Shown in pieces: positions 36,091-43,990 of a stretch of DNA of 64,000 bases; positions within the stretch are counted from its first letter, which is position 1; each line of letters starts with the position of its first letter. The translations under genes and the position numbers were made by a program. Origin of the DNA: an uncultured Aquimarina sp. (GTDB lineage Bacteria > Bacteroidota > Bacteroidia > Flavobacteriales > Flavobacteriaceae); assembly GCF_947495315.1 (NCBI RefSeq), contig NZ_CANLYD010000001.1, positions 186,001 to 250,000 of the forward strand. The letters run 5' to 3'. The notes below the pieces were generated by a model. The model worked only from the letters and a program-made list of their open reading frames with translations. It did no database searches and had not been told where the DNA came from.

Positions 36091-36939
36091 TTAGTTTTTA
36101 TTGAGTTGTAATTTCATTTCTAGCTGCTCCAGATTTTTTTCAAATCCTATTTTTTGTAAAAAAGCATCAACGGTTTTTGAGCTTTTATCTACATTAATAA
36201 TTGAGAATGTTGGCCCATAATCCTCTGTTAATTTAGACATTAGCGTTGAAGCGATTCTTCGTTGTCTAAAGTTTTTATCTATCGCGATTTGTTGCAATCT
36301 TTTATTATTTGGATTGTAAATAATATATCCGACTAGCTGATTTTTAATATAAGCACCCAATGAAATATTAGTATTCTTTAATTGATCGACAATATTATTA
36401 GAGTTTTGCCAAGTAGGAGTGATATCCCAAAATGATTGTATTAAACTCCAGTCATAATCTTGTAATTTATAAATTTCTAAATTGTTGTTTAAGTTAGAAA
36501 TAACTATTTCTCCTTTGTAGCAGTATAACTCTCTTTCAACTTTATAACCAGATTTTTTGTAAGACTTAATGGCTGGTGTATTCTTAGAAATGACCTCAAG
36601 GAATAATTTGTTAATTCCCTTTTCTTTTAAGACAGGTAAAATGAAATTATACATCTGTTTGGTTAATCCTAAACCTCTTTTCTTTGGGATAACTCCTGTC
36701 CCCCCGTTATATACTATTTTTTCATTATTGATTTTATCAAAACCATGTAATATAAAAGCAATTAGTTTTTTATGCTCAAAAACTCCAACTGATAAGTTAA
36801 GATGAACCTTATCGGTTAACATTTTTGAATTCAGTTGTTCTTCTGTTAATTGAAACGGAATAAAATAATCTGAAAACGATTCATTGAATACATTTAGAAT
36901 GTCTTTTGTATCTATTCCTATTAAAGTATTAATCTCCAT
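36091..36939 (-). CDS. Double GNAT N-acetyltransferase
   Basis: 282 aa, twice the length of a single GNAT domain. The first domain has the acetyl-CoA loop region VIPKKRGLGLTKQMYNF and the typical NTPAIKSYKKSGY strand end; the second has QIAIDKNFRQRRIASTLMSKL and DAFLQKIGFE. It acetylates an unknown amine. It is the last complete gene before the cassette-like region. Confidence 0.88.
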   Translation of the reverse strand: MEINTLIGIDTKDILNVFNESFSDYFIPFQLTEEQLNSKMLTDKVHLNLSVGVFEHKKLIAFILHGFDKINNEKIVYNGGTGVIPKKRGLGLTKQMYNFILPVLKEKGINKLFLEVISKNTPAIKSYKKSGYKVERELYCYKGEIVISNLNNNLEIYKLQDYDWSLIQSFWDITPTWQNSNNIVDQLKNTNISLGAYIKNQLVGYIIYNPNNKRLQQIAIDKNFRQRRIASTLMSKLTEDYGPTFSIINVDKSSKTVDAFLQKIGFEKNLEQLEMKLQLNKN

Positions 36940-37046
36940 TTCGATTTTTAAATTACTACGAGTGTTCTGTATATAGTCCGTATCCCGAAGGGTGCATATG
37001 CAATATACAAATCTTACGTTTGAAATAGAATAAGTTTAATTTTCGA

Positions 37047-37166
37047 TCAGAAAGAATGAAAATTGCGATACAAATAGAAGCTAGAGACTTCATTAACATA
37101 GGTATTCATTCCATCATAAATATTCGCATCATAAATTAAATCACCAACTTTATGATTATTATCCAT
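37047..37166 (-). pseudogene. N-terminal fragment of a SAM-dependent methyltransferase
   Basis: An ATG-initiated 39-codon frame, MDNNHKVGDLIYDANIYDGM..., has the start common in Bacteroidota class I methyltransferases. After NTYVNEVSSFY the reading frame loses the family pattern and stops before motif I. A degraded gene, sitting in the 332-nt gap between the GNAT gene and the gene at 37272; the rest of that gap holds nothing recognisable. Confidence 0.55.
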
Positions 37167-37254
37167 TTTGTCCTTCAAGATCTATTAATTATTTATCTGT
37201 TATTTTTTATACATCTTAAGTTTGAAGTCTTGCTTTAAAGTCAAGTATAGTTGA

Positions 37255-37265
37255 GTTGGGTAACG
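37255..37265. repeat. 11-bp direct repeat, left copy
   Basis: GTTGGGTAACG, identical to 37819-37829 and exactly 564 bp away. The two copies bracket the gene at 37272-37805. It contains GTTGGGT, which fits the integron core pattern GTTRRRY. Confidence 0.9.
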
Positions 37266-37271
37266 TTTTTA

Positions 37272-37805
37272 TTATTCATACAATTCATTAATTTTTATAC
37301 TCTTTTTGTCTTTCAGATAATTGCTAACGAGTTTATTGTAGCAATTCAGATTTTTATAAACCATACATCCAAGGTGAAAATTTTCTATTCCGTATTTTTT
37401 TATGTTCTCCGATAAATTTCCCGAACCAACTAATCCGCTTGAAAAATACTTAACTTCATTATTCGTTAAATCAGTTTTGAATCGTTCGGTTATTTTTTTA
37501 CAATCTAACTCATGGTATTCGGTTAATACTTTTTCAGTTCTTTTCATTCCAAAATAATCCATAGTAAGTTGGGTTGTGAGAGTTATAAATACAATTCCAA
37601 TTCCAAGTGCAGTTAAAGTCAAAAATTTGCTTTTAATCTTTAAACTCTTTGGTAAGAAGAAGAATACAATGAGTAAAATAGCCAATACTATTGGAAAGTA
37701 AAACTCTTGATAAAAGAATTCATACATTTTGCTGTAACTGAAAACCCCCAATCCAATTCCAATTAGAGTTATAGTAAGAATTATGTTTTTCAGTTTTGTG
37801 TACAT
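37272..37805 (-). CDS. Small membrane protein of unknown function (cassette-like gene 5)
   Basis: 177 aa. Three N-terminal membrane segments (ILTITLIGIGLGVFSY, FPIVLAILLIVFFFLP, LTLTALGIGIVFITL) are followed by a soluble domain of about 100 residues with four Cys (LDCKKI, LGCMVY, LNCYNK). I do not recognise the family. The gene is exactly bracketed by the 11-bp GTTGGGTAACG direct repeat. Confidence 0.75.
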   Translation of the reverse strand: MYTKLKNIILTITLIGIGLGVFSYSKMYEFFYQEFYFPIVLAILLIVFFFLPKSLKIKSKFLTLTALGIGIVFITLTTQLTMDYFGMKRTEKVLTEYHELDCKKITERFKTDLTNNEVKYFSSGLVGSGNLSENIKKYGIENFHLGCMVYKNLNCYNKLVSNYLKDKKSIKINELYE

Positions 37806-37818
37806 TTCTGGTCAAAAT

Positions 37819-37829
37819 GTTGGGTAACG
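37819..37829. repeat. 11-bp direct repeat, right copy
   Basis: GTTGGGTAACG, same as 37255-37265; it forms the outer left end of the hairpin element at 37825-37926. Confidence 0.9.
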
Positions 37830-37926
37830 GTTTGTGTATAGTTAGTTGCGTGGTTCAACAACTAATTTAGCAAAAGGAAACCGAACGTAGAGAAAATCCG
37901 TAGCAATTAATTATACATGGTGTTGT
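37825..37926 (-). repeat. attC-like hairpin element 1 (after the VOC gene)
   Basis: An imperfect inverted repeat of 102 nt. The left arm starts TAACGGTTTGTGTATA and the right arm ends TATACATGGTGTTGT, with a paired GTTAGTTGC / GCAATTAAT inner part. On the minus strand it opens with ACAAC 21 nt after the VOC gene stop and closes with CGTTA 19 nt before the next gene start. Confidence 0.8.
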
Positions 37927-37947
37927 GTGCTGTCTTTTTTATTTATG

Positions 37948-38361
37948 TTAATTCCAAGGATTATATGAACCAAAATTCCAAATATGGTCTTCAATATCCT
38001 TGCATGTATAGCCACGACCACCATATTCTTGATCCTTAATTTCTAAAAGTATTTTTGCACCTTTGGCAACAGCATTTTTATAATGTTCATCAATTTTTTC
38101 AACAATTATATAGGGTGCTTGAGTATTCATTCCGTTCAAACTGTTGGGCGCTTTTACCAATTTGCCGTATTCGTTATTGTTTTCGGAACTTAACATAATC
38201 ATCGAATTTCTATATGTCAGTTGAGTATGTATAATTGTATTGTCTTCTCCTTGGACTACAAGGTGCTTTTCAAATCCGAATGCTGTACATAACCATTCGA
38301 TGGCTGTTTTTGCATTTTTATATTGAATTGTCGGGATAATACATGCTTTATTTGCTGTCAT
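37948..38361 (-). CDS. VOC superfamily (glyoxalase/PhnB-like) protein (cassette-like gene 4)
   Basis: 137 aa. Two beta-alpha-beta-beta-beta units of the vicinal-oxygen-chelate fold: ACIIPTIQYKNAKTAIEWLCTAFGFEK at the start and APYIIVEKIDEHYKNAVAKGAKIL in the second half, with the ending RGYTCKDIEDHIWNFGSYNPW typical of PhnB-like proteins. The substrate is unknown. It is followed at its 3' end by hairpin element 1. Confidence 0.9.
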   Translation of the reverse strand: MTANKACIIPTIQYKNAKTAIEWLCTAFGFEKHLVVQGEDNTIIHTQLTYRNSMIMLSSENNNEYGKLVKAPNSLNGMNTQAPYIIVEKIDEHYKNAVAKGAKILLEIKDQEYGGRGYTCKDIEDHIWNFGSYNPWN

Positions 38362-38450
38362 GATTTTATGGATTGCTTGTCCTAAAGTTACTAAAAATGT
38401 TTGTTTTTTGACTGGATTGATTCAGGTAAGTTCGGTTTATCCAGCTGCAT

Positions 38451-38620
38451 ACAACGGCAAATATATGAATCGGAGCAAGGCAAGTAAGCCAGAACCAATT
38501 GATTTATCTGCGCTATTTTTGTTTCTTATTTAATTTATGAAAATTTAGCGTCATTGCAAAAAGGAAAAGACCTTTCGACCTAGTATTAAACTTTGCTCTG
38601 ATTTTATATATAATGTTAAC
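38451..38620 (-). repeat. attC-like hairpin element 2 (after the carboxypeptidase-regulatory-like gene)
   Basis: The left arm ACAACGGCAAATATATGAAT-CGGAGCAA (38451-38478) pairs imperfectly with the right arm TTTGCTCTGATTTTATATAT-AATGTT (38592-38617). It is about 80 percent similar by eye over its full length to element 3. On the minus strand it begins about 15 nt after the stop of the gene at 38635. Confidence 0.85.
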
Positions 38621-38634
38621 CACAGTGATTTTTG

Positions 38635-39456
38635 TCAATATTTTACCGTGTAATTAAATCCAATTCCCACCGTATTTGATTTTGTCCATTCTCCTTGGCT
38701 GGTATATCTGTAAGCCATGGTATTCCCTAATAGTCCCGCTGAAAAGAATACCTCTTCCTCAGGTTTTTGGTTTTCCAATAATTCTATTGTAGAATAGAAA
38801 TCTTCTTCTACAACTATATCATATTTTTCAAGATCTAAGGTAAATTGTCCTTCTTTTACATTAATCGAGAATATTATATTTTCCTTGATTAATTTTTCGT
38901 TCGGTACTCCGTCTTTAATATTATAGAAATTAAGTCTAAAATTCACTTTTTTACTCGTGTTTGATATAACATTGGCGTGAAACTTTTTTATGTAGGTTGG
39001 GCTGTCTTTTATTTTGATTTTCACTCCAACTTCGTTACCAGCTACAGCGTTACGAAAAGCACCTCTCATTTTTTTAGATTTGGTTTTATTTCCAAGTGTT
39101 TTTTCTTTCAGTTTTTTGTTTGTAACAACAACTTCATTCAATTCCGTGATTTCTGGTAGAAGTTTTATTATTGGATTGGTTTTCAAAATTGCTACAAAAT
39201 CCTTTACGAGCATTGATTTTGGTTGATAGCCGATTGAGGATAATTTTATTGTGTCGTTCATTGATTTCGATGATATTTCGAATTCAAATTTGCCTTTGTC
39301 CGTTGAGACGGTTCCTTTGTCTTTTTTTATAATTCCAATATTGACATATGGAATGGGTTTGTCCGTCCTCACATCTTTGATAATTCCTTCTGTTGATATT
39401 TGTGCGAAAAGTGAAATACTGAAAAGAAAAAGTATAATATTGGTTCCTAATTTCAT
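38635..39456 (-). CDS. Exported protein with carboxypeptidase-D regulatory-like domain (cassette-like gene 3)
   Basis: 273 aa. Signal peptide about 1-18 (LFAQ). A CarboxypepD_reg-like beta sandwich follows (ISTEGIIKDVRTDKPIPYVNI...TDKGKFEFEI...SSIGYQP, about 20-90), then the ELNEVVVTNK linker seen in TonB-linked receptors, but no plug or barrel; the last 150 residues are a separate beta-rich domain that I do not recognise. It is probably periplasmic or surface-linked. Nearly identical hairpin elements (2 and 3) bracket it. Confidence 0.8.
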   Translation of the reverse strand: MKLGTNIILFLFSISLFAQISTEGIIKDVRTDKPIPYVNIGIIKKDKGTVSTDKGKFEFEISSKSMNDTIKLSSIGYQPKSMLVKDFVAILKTNPIIKLLPEITELNEVVVTNKKLKEKTLGNKTKSKKMRGAFRNAVAGNEVGVKIKIKDSPTYIKKFHANVISNTSKKVNFRLNFYNIKDGVPNEKLIKENIIFSINVKEGQFTLDLEKYDIVVEEDFYSTIELLENQKPEEEVFFSAGLLGNTMAYRYTSQGEWTKSNTVGIGFNYTVKY

Positions 39457-39630
39457 TTTTTTAGTTTAATTATCAAACTAAAGACAATAGTTTTTAATAA
39501 GTGTTACAATCGATATCCTTCATTACAATGTTTTAATTTCGGCAAATTTCAAGTTTAGTTATTGAAATTTAGTCACTTTATTTCCGTTAGCATGAGGAAT
39601 TAATAGGATTCTGATGTGAAGAATGTTTGC

Positions 39631-39794
39631 TAACGTTAAATATATGAATCGGAGCAAGGCAAACAAGCCTGAACCAATCGATTTATCTGCTCATTTTTAT
39701 TTCTTATTTAATTTATAAAAATCCAGAGCCATTGCAAAAAGTAAATGACTTTTGATCTAGCGTTAAATTGCTCTGATTTTGTATATGTTGTTGT
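39631..39794 (-). repeat. attC-like hairpin element 3
   Basis: The left arm TAACGTTAAATATATGAATC-GGAGCAA (39631-39657) pairs with the right arm TTGCTCTGATTTTGTATATG-TTGTTGT (39768-39794). It sits 6 nt after the stop of the gene at 39801 on the minus strand. The internal sequence GAACCAATCGATTTATCTGC is shared with element 2 (one or two changes). It fills most of the 344-nt gap 39457-39800. Confidence 0.85.
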
Positions 39795-39800
39795 AAACAG

Positions 39801-40913
39801 TTATATTTTTTCTAATGAACAATTTGTGTTTTTATTAAGGATATAAATATAACTTGAATTAAAGTCATCTTTGAATGTTAATTCAATTTCCCAAGCAGAA
39901 TTTTTAGCGTATTCGTGATTAATAGCATACTTTCCATTTCTACCTCTTGCAGCAAAAAGTTTTAATGGTAGACCAATTCCCCATTCGTGGTCTTCTTTTA
40001 AATTTTTTATTTCGATTAATTTAAGAGGTTTTCCTTTATTTATTATTTCAAATCCAGAGGCGGTACAATGAATTTTGATGTCAGGATCATTTAATAGTGA
40101 GTATTTGAAAGAATTATCGAAAACTAATCCATTCGAATTATCACTGAGTTGTTTTAATTGTTCATATGAGTTTGGAACAAACTTTTCGAAATGGTCTTTT
40201 GAAAACTTAAGAACTTTTAATTCTTTTTTGTTTTCCTCAAAAGTTTTATAAATAAAATAGGGTTGATCATAACGTTTTATTTTTTTTTCTTTACTATTCA
40301 AAACACCAATATGGATACTATCTCTAGTTGATCTAAGTACTTTCCCATAGCTAGTAGTGGAATAATCCCTGAGGTATAAATCAATATGCTTTTCTTTCAA
40401 TACTTTAAAAGATATAAAATAATTTTCATCTAAATTATTTACCATTTTTATCTTTTCATCATAAGTTGATTCAAGCCTATTGGATATAGTTTGAGAATAC
40501 TTATAATTATGCATTATAGGATTTAGTAAAAAATAGTTTAGTAGAAAAATTGCTAATGTAAGTGTAATAAATATTGGTCCAAAATACATATACCAAGGGC
40601 TTCTATCCTTTTTTATATATTTTTTTATCTTTTTAATGGAATTTTCTGTGGCATAATATAGTTTACCGTCTTTTTTTCGTAAAGTCCAATGTGTTTTGTT
40701 AGGAAAGATCGGTATGTATGCAATATGAAAGTATTGAACCCTTTTTTCTATTTTATTAGATTCTGTTTTTTTCGTAAATAGGAAACCAGAATTCCAAGGA
40801 TCTAGTTGGTCATATTTAACTGAAGATTTCATAGCATCTTCGTCAGTAATTTCAAACTTTGAAAGAGGGTAAGCTTTTAATCTACAGGTTCTATATCCAA
40901 TTATGGGAATCAT
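39801..40913 (-). CDS. Membrane-anchored protein of unknown function (cassette-like gene 2)
   Basis: 370 aa. One or two membrane segments lie near the middle of the N-terminal half (WYMYFGPIFITLTLAIFLLN). The part before it (GYRTCRLKAYPLSKFEI, YFHIAYIPIFPNKTHWTLRK) looks like a small cytosolic domain and the part after it is a large soluble domain without recognised motif. I cannot assign a family. Hairpin element 3 follows its stop codon closely and element 4 precedes its start. Confidence 0.75.
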   Translation of the reverse strand: MIPIIGYRTCRLKAYPLSKFEITDEDAMKSSVKYDQLDPWNSGFLFTKKTESNKIEKRVQYFHIAYIPIFPNKTHWTLRKKDGKLYYATENSIKKIKKYIKKDRSPWYMYFGPIFITLTLAIFLLNYFLLNPIMHNYKYSQTISNRLESTYDEKIKMVNNLDENYFISFKVLKEKHIDLYLRDYSTTSYGKVLRSTRDSIHIGVLNSKEKKIKRYDQPYFIYKTFEENKKELKVLKFSKDHFEKFVPNSYEQLKQLSDNSNGLVFDNSFKYSLLNDPDIKIHCTASGFEIINKGKPLKLIEIKNLKEDHEWGIGLPLKLFAARGRNGKYAINHEYAKNSAWEIELTFKDDFNSSYIYILNKNTNCSLEKI

Positions 40914-40971
40914 ATCTAGTTATTTTTAATTATATATAGAAAAATGTAGTCATACTCGTGAGTAATTGTGT

Positions 40972-41142
40972 ACAACGTTTAATATACGTGTCGTAGCGGA
41001 GCAAAATGTTACCTTGCTTTCCGGTTTTTCTTGCGCATTGGTTGCTAACTTTTACTTTCTGCAAGCATTGCGCCTTACCAAATATACAAGAACTATTCGA
41101 ATCATCACTTAACTGCTATGATCACATAGAATATAGTGTTGT
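40972..41142 (-). repeat. attC-like hairpin element 4
   Basis: The left arm starts ACAACGTTTAATATACGTGT and continues to GTAGCGGAGCA; the right arm CTGCTATGATCACATAGAAT-ATAGTGTTGT (41113-41142) pairs imperfectly with it. The CGGAGCAA block is shared with elements 2 and 3. It starts 10 nt after the stop of the gene at 41153 on the minus strand. Confidence 0.8.
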
Positions 41143-41152
41143 GGTATCGTTT

Positions 41153-41686
41153 TCAGCGAATTCTATTTACTTTCAATTCTGTAAATACTTTTTGAGTTCC
41201 GTGAATTTTTTTTCCGTATTTAATATCAATATAATAGTCTATTTGATATTCATTCAGAACTTCATCTATTTTGTCTTTTTTACTTTTTGCAAGATCAAAT
41301 TCTTGTTTGTATTCCCGTAGCATTTTATATGCAATTCCAAATGGCAAAAGTCCAATACCCATAATTGTGATATGGACATATTCAATAAACAAGCTGGGAT
41401 CTCTATCATCTAAAACATATTTCCCTAATACGTAACCATAAATAATAAATGCAAGTCCTATTAAAATAAAAATTCCTGAATATAGATATGTTAAGTTTTT
41501 TCGTTTTTTAACCTTATCATATTGAATATTTACAGTTTTTAATTTATTTTCAAACTTTTCATTAAGTTCAATTTTAGAACAAGTTTTATTAAATTCAGGT
41601 TTTCGACAAGTCAATTTGCAAGTCGTACCTTCTTTTAAGCTTGTTTTTTGATTATCACATAAATTACAGTGTCTCGCTAAGTCCAT
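41153..41686 (-). CDS. Membrane protein with N-terminal Cys-rich motif (cassette-like gene 1)
   Basis: 177 aa. The N-terminus has Cys7, Cys10, Cys23, Cys27 and Cys35 (HCNLCDNQ...TCKLTCRKPEFNKTC), which could form a zinc ribbon. A coiled coil is followed by two membrane segments (YLYSGIFILIGLAFIIYGYV, YVHITIMGIGLLPFGIAY) and a charged C-terminus. No family is recognised. It is the first of five same-strand accessory genes with hairpin elements. Confidence 0.75.
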   Translation of the reverse strand: MDLARHCNLCDNQKTSLKEGTTCKLTCRKPEFNKTCSKIELNEKFENKLKTVNIQYDKVKKRKNLTYLYSGIFILIGLAFIIYGYVLGKYVLDDRDPSLFIEYVHITIMGIGLLPFGIAYKMLREYKQEFDLAKSKKDKIDEVLNEYQIDYYIDIKYGKKIHGTQKVFTELKVNRIR

Positions 41687-41881
41687 TCAGTATTCAATTC
41701 TTTTGTAGTTTTTTTTTGAATTCTTAATCTTTTTTTTTAATTATTGCCAATTACTGCATAACAGCAATTACGTTTATTTTTATTTTATATACTTGATTAT
41801 AACCGTTTACTCTTGTTTAATAAATCTATAGTAAACGTTTAATTCTACGGCTATTAATCCTTTTGTTGATAAATATAAAAG

Positions 41882-41910
41882 AAAAACCCCCTAAATCAAT
41901 GATAAAGGGG
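41882..41910 (-). terminator. Terminator of fabV
   Basis: On the minus strand CCCCTTTATCATTGATTTAG-GGGG is followed by a T-rich tract (GTTTTTCTTTT). It lies 30 nt after the fabV stop. Confidence 0.75.
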
Positions 41911-41939
41911 ATGCTGTTCTGTACAAAGTAGAGAGAAAA

Positions 41940-43133
41940 TTAAGATTGTAATCCAGGAATTTCTACCACTTCGTTTACATCTTGATCATAATCCACTCCA
42001 GCTACCTTAAACCCAAATAGATTAAAGAAATCATTGCTGTATCCTTCTAGATCACCAATAGTTGCTAAGGTTTCTGTAGTAGCATTATCCCATAATTCTT
42101 TTATTTTAGCCTGAATATCTTCACGCATTTCCCAATCATCAACACGTATTCTACCTTGATCATCGGTTGCAATGTCGTTGCTACTATATAATCTATCCGC
42201 AAACAATCGTTGCATTTGCTCTATACAACCTTCGTGGATGTTATTTTCCTTCATTATTTTATATAATAGAGAAATATATAGAGGAATTACCGGAATTGCA
42301 GAGCTAGCTTGAGTAACTAGTGCTTTATTTACAGAAACATACGCTTTTCCGTTGATACTATTAAGTGATTTAGTAATGTCAAATGCAGTAGCTTCTAAAT
42401 GATCTTTAGCGCTGCCGATAGTTCCTTTTCGGTAAACAGGTTCAGTAAGTTTTGGACCGATATAAGAGTAGGCGACGGTTTTAGCTTCTGGAGCTAACAA
42501 ATTTTCTTTTTGTAACGCATTAATCCAGAACTGCCAATCTTCTCCACCCATTACGGTTACAGTGTTTTCTATGTCTTCTTCTGTGGCAGGTTCAATGGAT
42601 ATCTGAGATATGTCTCCGGTATGAAAATCTACTGTTTTATTTGTATACGGATCACCGATTGGTTTTAAAACGGATTTGTGTTTTACTCCGGTTTCCGGAT
42701 GCACTCGAACTGGTGATGCTAAACTATAAATAACTAAATCTATTTGTCCAAGATCTTGTTTGATGAGTTCTATGGTTTGTTGTTTAATTTCATTAGAAAA
42801 AGCATCTCCGTTAATACTTTTAGCATATAATCCGGCTTCATGTGCCTGCGTTTCAAAAGCAGCACTATTATACCATCCTGGAGAAGCTGGTCTGTTTGGT
42901 TTAGGGCGTTTTTCTAAAAACACACCAATTGTAGCAGCATTAGAACCAAATGCACTGGTTATTCTGGAGGCTAAACCAAAACCAGTAGAAGCACCAATGA
43001 CGAGTACTTTTTTTGGTCCGTTTATGGTTCCTTTGGATTTGATATAATCTATTTGGTTTATTACATTTTGTTCGCACCCTTTTGGATGTGCAGTTAGACA
43101 AATGAATCCGCGAGTTCTAGGTTCTATAATCAT
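41940..43133 (-). CDS. fabV: Enoyl-ACP/trans-2-enoyl-CoA reductase FabV
   Basis: 397 aa, the normal FabV length (longer than FabI). The N-terminus MIIEPRTRGFICLTAHPKGC, the NAD-binding VLVIGASTGFGLASR and the active-site Y-X8-K pair (Tyr234 and Lys243 in VYRKGTIGSAK) are all present. It catalyses the last reduction of the fatty-acid elongation cycle with NADH in the cytosol. FabV enzymes are usually little affected by triclosan. It stands alone between its terminator and a strong inverted repeat upstream. Confidence 0.96.
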   Translation of the reverse strand: MIIEPRTRGFICLTAHPKGCEQNVINQIDYIKSKGTINGPKKVLVIGASTGFGLASRITSAFGSNAATIGVFLEKRPKPNRPASPGWYNSAAFETQAHEAGLYAKSINGDAFSNEIKQQTIELIKQDLGQIDLVIYSLASPVRVHPETGVKHKSVLKPIGDPYTNKTVDFHTGDISQISIEPATEEDIENTVTVMGGEDWQFWINALQKENLLAPEAKTVAYSYIGPKLTEPVYRKGTIGSAKDHLEATAFDITKSLNSINGKAYVSVNKALVTQASSAIPVIPLYISLLYKIMKENNIHEGCIEQMQRLFADRLYSSNDIATDDQGRIRVDDWEMREDIQAKIKELWDNATTETLATIGDLEGYSNDFFNLFGFKVAGVDYDQDVNEVVEIPGLQS

Positions 43134-43191
43134 TGTGTAAATTCTTTTCTGAATATACGAACATAGCCTAAAAAGTAGGGATTTCCAAAGA

Positions 43192-43243
43192 AATTATCCG
43201 GTTATTTTTAGCAATAGATAAACTAGTAAATAACCGGATAATT
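43192..43243. other. 16-bp perfect inverted repeat upstream of fabV
   Basis: AATTATCCGGTTATTT and AAATAACCGGATAATT pair perfectly around a 20-nt loop. It lies 59 nt upstream of the fabV start and 29 nt downstream of the preceding gene's stop. It may terminate that gene (a weak TTTCTTT follows on the minus strand) or serve as a regulator site for fabV. Confidence 0.75.
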
Positions 43244-43271
43244 AAAATAGTAAAAGCCTTCTAAACAAGCA

Positions 43272-43916
43272 TTAATTTAGGCGTTTTTTTGTTTTTGTAA
43301 GCGCATACCCTGTTAGAATAATCCAACTTACCAATCCTGCTATAAATATTCTGAAACTATAAAGGTTTGTAAAAGCCACATTAAACAGCATTAATATAAT
43401 TGCGGTAATACCCAATAGTATTCCCAGATAGGCTATCCATTTAGGTAGGATTGATTTTTTGACAATAACAATCGACCATAATACGATTGCGAAGCAACAA
43501 GCTGCGATGAAAATATAATCCATAGCCTTGTTTAATGCAAACCCATAATGTATAATGTGATTAATTTGTGCTATGATTTCTGTAGATTGACCATGGTATC
43601 GTTTAATAAAAAAAGATAATGCTAGTCCATTAATAGCAGCTGCCATCATTCCTGCTAGTAATCCAAATACTATTATTATAAATCCTAATAAAGAGAGACT
43701 ATTGTTTTTACCCAATCGAACCGTTAATCCCCAAAATCCGAATGTGAGTATAGGAATTGAAAGAATAGCTAGCGCATGAGATGTAATAGCCATTTTTGAT
43801 ATTTTTAATAAATGTTCGAAATTACCGCCTACAGGGTGGAATACCATGGTGATAATAACCAAAATTGAACCGATAATGAGCGCAATACCTGCACTTTTTT
43901 CTAATTGATTTTGCAT
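43272..43916 (-). CDS. Six-segment integral membrane protein of unknown function
   Basis: 214 aa with six predicted membrane segments covering almost the whole length (ALIIGSILVIITMVF, ALAILSIPILTFGFWGL, LLGFIIIVFGLLAGMMA, DYIFIAACCFAIVLWSIVI, WIAYLGILLGITAIILML, FIAGLVSWIILTGYAL). The layout resembles DUF4386-type proteins but I cannot name the family. It lies 74 nt downstream of the Crp-like regulator gene on the same strand. Confidence 0.7.
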   Translation of the reverse strand: MQNQLEKSAGIALIIGSILVIITMVFHPVGGNFEHLLKISKMAITSHALAILSIPILTFGFWGLTVRLGKNNSLSLLGFIIIVFGLLAGMMAAAINGLALSFFIKRYHGQSTEIIAQINHIIHYGFALNKAMDYIFIAACCFAIVLWSIVIVKKSILPKWIAYLGILLGITAIILMLFNVAFTNLYSFRIFIAGLVSWIILTGYALTKTKKRLN

Positions 43917-43990
43917 AACTTTTATGTTTTAGTAAGAAAATCAAATTTGGCTTTTTACTAAGGAAGGAGCACTTGATCCAAATCAAGAAA

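Noticed and set aside
37825-41142. Classical integron attC sites
   Set aside because: The outer ends keep AAC and GTT but do not satisfy RYYYAAC/GTTRRRY in full, the two ends of one element are not complementary beyond the core, and no integrase is present. Reported only as attC-like.
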